64,000 bases of DNA from an uncultured Gammaproteobacteria bacterium (GTDB lineage Bacteria; Pseudomonadota; Gammaproteobacteria; Enterobacterales; Psychrobiaceae), in NCBI GenBank assembly GCA_913060565.1, contig CAJXRU010000002.1, positions 27,740-91,739 of the forward strand, given 5' to 3'. Position 1 is the stretch's first letter. Each line of letters starts with the position of its first letter. Below are positions 63,776-64,000 of the stretch, one piece after another. Below the pieces are notes generated by a model. It saw only the letters and a list, made by a program, of their open reading frames with translations, did no database searches and was not told the origin of the DNA. Position numbers and translations under genes: made by a program.

Positions 63776-64000
<225 letters not shown>

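Overview
The window is a chromosomal segment of a marine gammaproteobacterium of the Alteromonadales, most likely Colwelliaceae (Thalassotalea/Colwellia-like). This is inferred from the gene content and order, not from a database match. The supports are: the accC-prmA-dusB-fis and hemE-nudC-rsd orders; moderate-to-low GC; four large TonB-dependent receptors; several c-di-GMP proteins; and a Shewanella-type N-acetylglucosamine (GlcNAc) regulon with a LacI-family NagR.

Layout. 0-3 kb: housekeeping genes (end of accC, prmA, dusB-fis). 3-11.4 kb: a TonB receptor, the AzlCD amino-acid exporter pair, a membrane-tethered winged-helix regulator, and a divergent lipoprotein carrying two hydrolase-like domains, the second apparently dead. 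11.4-12.1 kb: a chemotaxis-like membrane protein gene broken by an in-frame TGA. 12.4-16 kb: purH and purD, separated by about 500 bp of stem-loop-rich non-coding DNA. 16-25 kb: a GGDEF-EAL protein, GST, hemE, nudC, rsd, a TPR protein and a diguanylate cyclase. 25-33.5 kb: an M28 peptidase, a DUF938 methyltransferase, a DUF4397-like lipoprotein with an atypical response regulator, a two-gene unit of Cys-tailed proteins, MipA/OmpV and an AraC regulator. 33.5-41 kb: two related TonB receptors flanking an acyl-CoA dehydrogenase/short-chain dehydrogenase operon. 41-42.9 kb: an LRAT-like protein and oxyR.

42.9-62.2 kb is a GlcNAc/chitooligosaccharide utilisation island. It holds nagP, nagA, nagK, nagB, a TonB receptor, three flavin-dependent halogenase-like paralogues, an SMP-30-like lipoprotein, a GH20 hexosaminidase, NagX, NagR and a SapC-like protein. 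Four near-identical palindromes (core TGACAAC-GYTGTCA) lie in front of nagK/nagB, the TonB receptor and nagX/nagR, so NagR probably controls the whole island. Predicted flow: oligomers enter through the receptor, GH20 releases GlcNAc, NagP imports it, NagK phosphorylates it, and NagA and NagB convert it to fructose-6-phosphate. What the halogenase-like proteins and the SMP-30 protein do here is not known.

62.2-64 kb: the 3' end of an rRNA operon on the minus strand: the end of 23S, an intact 5S gene, then two further 5S-like units (about 275 and 225 nt against 117). These units have been enlarged by inserted stem-loops, and each of the three units is followed by a terminator-like hairpin. This 5S array, the halogenase paralogues and the Cys-tailed protein pair are the most unusual items in the window.
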